NCBI GenBank assembly: GCA_947627395.1
Contig: CANQVW010000086.1
Coordinates: forward strand, 1 to 6,735
DNA length: 6,735 bases
From: an uncultured Bacilli bacterium
GTDB lineage: Bacteria > Bacillota_I > Bacilli_A > ML615J-28 > CAG-698
Direction of reading: 5' to 3'
In this document: positions 6,052 to 6,735 of the stretch, one piece after another
How the letters are laid out: each line of letters opens with the position of its first letter
Position numbering within the stretch: position 1 is the stretch's first letter
Notes under the pieces: generated by a model
What the model saw: only the letters and a program-made list of their open reading frames with translations
Told to the model about the DNA's origin: nothing
Database searches by the model: none
Position numbers and translations under genes: made by a program

Positions 6052-6735
6052 GGACTCCAAATATAAACTTCCCGAAGCGTTAAAGGACAGCAAATTAAAA
6101 GAAACAGTTGACAATAATAAAGATGTTGCTGACTTAAACACGTTTGTATTCTTATCATCGTTTACTTCCGATACCGAAAAATCGGCAGCGCAAACGCTGT
6201 CTATTAAGCTGTATGAAAAAATAGGATTAAAAAAATACAGGAGATTATAGAAGATAATAGCGTAAAGGAAAGTCAGGACATTCTTGAATTTTACGTTAAG
6301 AGTATCTGTTTTGAAAACAATATAATACCGCAATTAAAAATTGGGTTAGAGGGGTTTGATTGTTATCATACGCAGAAATATAAAGTGGCGGAAAATGCCA
6401 ATCTTAAAGTCAGAGTTTTTGTTGATGCCGAATTTAAGCCTACAAGCAATGAAACGTATTTAGATAATTATTTTAATTTGAAAGAACGTTTAGAAGAAGC
6501 AATTGTTTCATTTGTAAGAGTGAATGATTTTGTTGAAAATATTTCGCCTTTGCCTGCGGATATTTACATGAGAAACGATATAAAAAGGGGTTGGACAGAT
6601 GGCGCAACGGGTTGTGTTAATTTGAACGAGTTTATTTATCTCACACACGAATATTGCTATATTGCTATGTTGCCGAACAAATATTCAAAGAACACTAAAC
6701 ATTGGACGCTTGAAGCAATTGCATCATATTGTAGT
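6032..6735 (+). pseudogene. unrecognised protein, frame-disrupted and running off the window
   Basis: Two overlapping open frames appear to form one coding stretch. The first has YKLPEALKDSKLKE, then DVADLNTFVFLSSF and EKSAAQTLSIKLYEKIGLKK, and stops at 6248-6250. The second continues after a one-base shift at the A7 run (6229-6235) with IQEIIEDNSVKESQDILEFY and stays open to the window end, with LEGFDCYHTQKYKVAE and IYMRNDIKRGWTDG along the way. The second frame has no start near its beginning, and the joined reading is smooth across the A run, so a single gene with an indel or a frameshift is the simplest reading. The first frame has only a TTG (6002) without a ribosome site, so the true N-terminus seems missing. 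I do not recognise the family. There is no membrane span or obvious catalytic motif; the sequence looks soluble. Its codons, rich in GCG, CCG and CGT, differ from the chromosomal genes upstream and suggest transfer. Confidence 0.55.

Noticed and set aside
5752..6333. 193-residue open frame on the minus strand, partly hydrophobic
   Set aside because: It spans the end of the transposase, its terminator, the inverted repeat and the DUF1016 stub, so it crosses several unrelated plus-strand features. Its composition is what complementing AT-rich coding DNA gives.

Overview
The window is strongly AT-rich with short intergenic gaps, purine-rich Shine-Dalgarno sites and compact hairpin terminators. 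This points to a low-GC Firmicute; an Erysipelotrichia-type gut bacterium is my best guess, but the sequence alone does not settle the genus.

Positions 1-4900 are an ordinary chromosomal block, all on the plus strand. It holds the C-terminal half of a RecD2-type helicase cut by the window start, a 52-residue single-span membrane protein, and a strong terminator overlapping a promoter. A YebC/PmpR-family protein of the YebC_II (YeeN-like) type follows, then a lipoprotein of the DUF885 putative metallopeptidase family and an MscS-type mechanosensitive channel. A bidirectional-looking terminator closes the block. A second terminator hairpin lies between yebC and the lipoprotein gene, so the lipoprotein-mscS pair is probably expressed partly by read-through. 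No shared pathway is evident: the genes cover DNA repair, translation, the cell surface and osmotic protection.

Positions 4900-5876 are an insertion-sequence graveyard. A frameshifted C-terminal fragment of an ISL3-family transposase lies on the minus strand. Next to it on the plus strand is the C-terminal part of an IS1634-like (IS4 superfamily) transposase, with its own terminator and a probable right-end inverted repeat.

From about 5877 to the end the base composition and codon use change, with more GCG, CCG and CGT codons. A promoter and ribosome binding site lead into the first ~27 codons of a DUF1016/YhcG-like nuclease. These run out of frame into an unrecognised coding stretch that changes frame again at a run of seven A and continues off the window. 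This looks like acquired DNA that has since been rearranged. I found no intact novel system. The most interesting points are the broken DUF1016 chimera with its slippery A7 junction, and the transcription signals embedded in terminators around yebC.
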